DNA of 5,640 nt from Parvularcula sp. (GTDB taxonomy: Bacteria; Pseudomonadota; Alphaproteobacteria; Caulobacterales; Parvularculaceae): the NCBI GenBank assembly GCA_003506635.1, contig DNZB01000356.1:1-5640 (forward strand). The letters are read 5' to 3'. Below the pieces are notes generated by a model that saw only the letters and a list, made by a program, of their open reading frames with translations, was not told the origin of the DNA and did not search any database. Below, in pieces: positions 5,018-5,640 of this stretch. Numbering within the stretch: position 1 is the first letter of the stretch; each line of letters begins with the position of its first letter. Position numbers and translations under genes: made by a program.

Positions 5018-5640
5018 TTACTGCGCGGCCGACCGGCGCGACGCGGTCGCATCGGCGAGCGCCGAGCGATAGGCGGTCGTATCAGCGAGCATCGACAGCG
5101 CGCGGTCGAGCTGGCAGTCGTGCGGATCGGTCTCATTCGGCTTGCCGTCTGCGCCTTTTTCGAAATGGCACATGAACGGCGCAACGGCCGGCTTTTCGGC
5201 CGCCTTGGCCGCCTTTTCGTCCTTTTTCACGTCGAGCGCGCCCGGCAGACTCGCTTCGGTCGGGCGCTCGCCCGCCGGTTCTTCCTGACCGGGGTAGGTG
5301 ACCGGCATCACGATGTCGGGGTCGATGCCGTGCGCCTGAATCGAACGGCCGGACGGGGTGTAATAGCGCGCAGTCGTCAGGCGCAGCGCGCCTTGCAGCC
5401 CGTTCTGCAGCGGAATGACGGTCTGGACGCTTCCCTTGCCGAAGGACTGCGTGCCAAGAATAAGCGCGCGGTTTCGGTCCTGCAGGGCGCCCGCGACAAT
5501 CTCCGACGCCGACGCCGAGCCGCCGTTGATCATGACGACGATCGGCTTTCCCTTGGCGAGATCGCCGGACGTGCCCATCTCGCGCAGCGTGTCTTTCGGA
5601 TTGCGTCCCCGCGTCGAAACGATCTCTCCGCCTTCAAGAA
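5018..5640 (-). CDS. ctpA: C-terminal processing peptidase, S41 family, C-terminal part
   Basis: The last 206 codons or so of a gene whose start lies beyond the right edge. The visible part is the S41 catalytic core followed by a C-terminal tail. The nucleophile region [14 protein letters not shown] carries the expected serine (the middle SAS serine, codon 5510-5512). The general-base lysine is in QSFGKGSVQ (codon 5435-5437), exactly 25 residues later as in CtpA/Prc enzymes. [18 protein letters not shown] and GIDPDIVM are further hallmarks of the family. These periplasmic serine/lysine proteases trim or degrade envelope proteins from the C-terminus; in several bacteria they control peptidoglycan hydrolases. 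The PDZ domain and signal peptide must lie outside the window. After about codon 5290 follows an Ala/Lys/Glu-rich linker, then a tail with two cysteines 18 residues apart (CHFEKG and HDCQLDRAL), which could be disulfide-bonded. A strong terminator follows the TAA. Confidence 0.95.
   Translation of the reverse strand, partial: LEGGEIVSTRGRNPKDTLREMGTSGDLAKGKPIVVMINGGSASASEIVAGALQDRNRALILGTQSFGKGSVQTVIPLQNGLQGALRLTTARYYTPSGRSIQAHGIDPDIVMPVTYPGQEEPAGERPTEASLPGALDVKKDEKAAKAAEKPAVAPFMCHFEKGADGKPNETDPHDCQLDRALSMLADTTAYRSALADATASRRSAAQ

Overview
The window looks like an ordinary chromosomal stretch of a GC-rich alphaproteobacterium. Two genes belong to families known mainly from Alphaproteobacteria (DUF2794 and DUF2336). 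The order C-terminal processing protease, divergent polysaccharide deacetylase, RppH-type Nudix hydrolase is a familiar alphaproteobacterial gene order. I cannot fix the order or genus. I see no tRNA, rRNA, insertion sequence, CRISPR array, phage gene or sign of recent transfer.

Left part (1-1968). The window opens inside a ParA/MinD-type ATPase read on the minus strand and cut by the window edge. A 213-base gap separates it from a complete minus-strand DUF2336 gene. A short spacer of about 130 bases, with a GC-rich dyad and a GTTAAC site, then separates the DUF2336 gene from a small divergent plus-strand lipoprotein gene, the only plus-strand gene I support.

Middle part (1976-2647). An unrecognised minus-strand gene for an exported protein of 223 residues converges on the lipoprotein gene. 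Seven bases lie between the two stop codons, with no recognisable terminator.

Right part (2719-5640, all minus strand). In transcription order these are: the C-terminal part of a CtpA-type S41 protease (its start lies beyond the window); a strong intrinsic terminator; a promoter-bearing gap; a membrane-anchored divergent polysaccharide deacetylase; an RppH-like Nudix hydrolase 35 bases later; and a DUF2794 gene whose GTG start overlaps the rppH stop as GTGA. The last three look like one operon. The protease and the deacetylase-like protein act in the cell envelope. RppH acts on RNA 5' ends in the cytoplasm, so the operon mixes roles, as it does in relatives.

No clear new biological system is visible. 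The points most worth a second look are the loss of expected metal ligands in the deacetylase-like protein, a possible 27-codon upstream reading frame overlapping its GTG start, a recurring GTTAACG site in three intergenic regions, the unrecognised exported protein, and the small lipoprotein with an internal repeat ending in cysteines.
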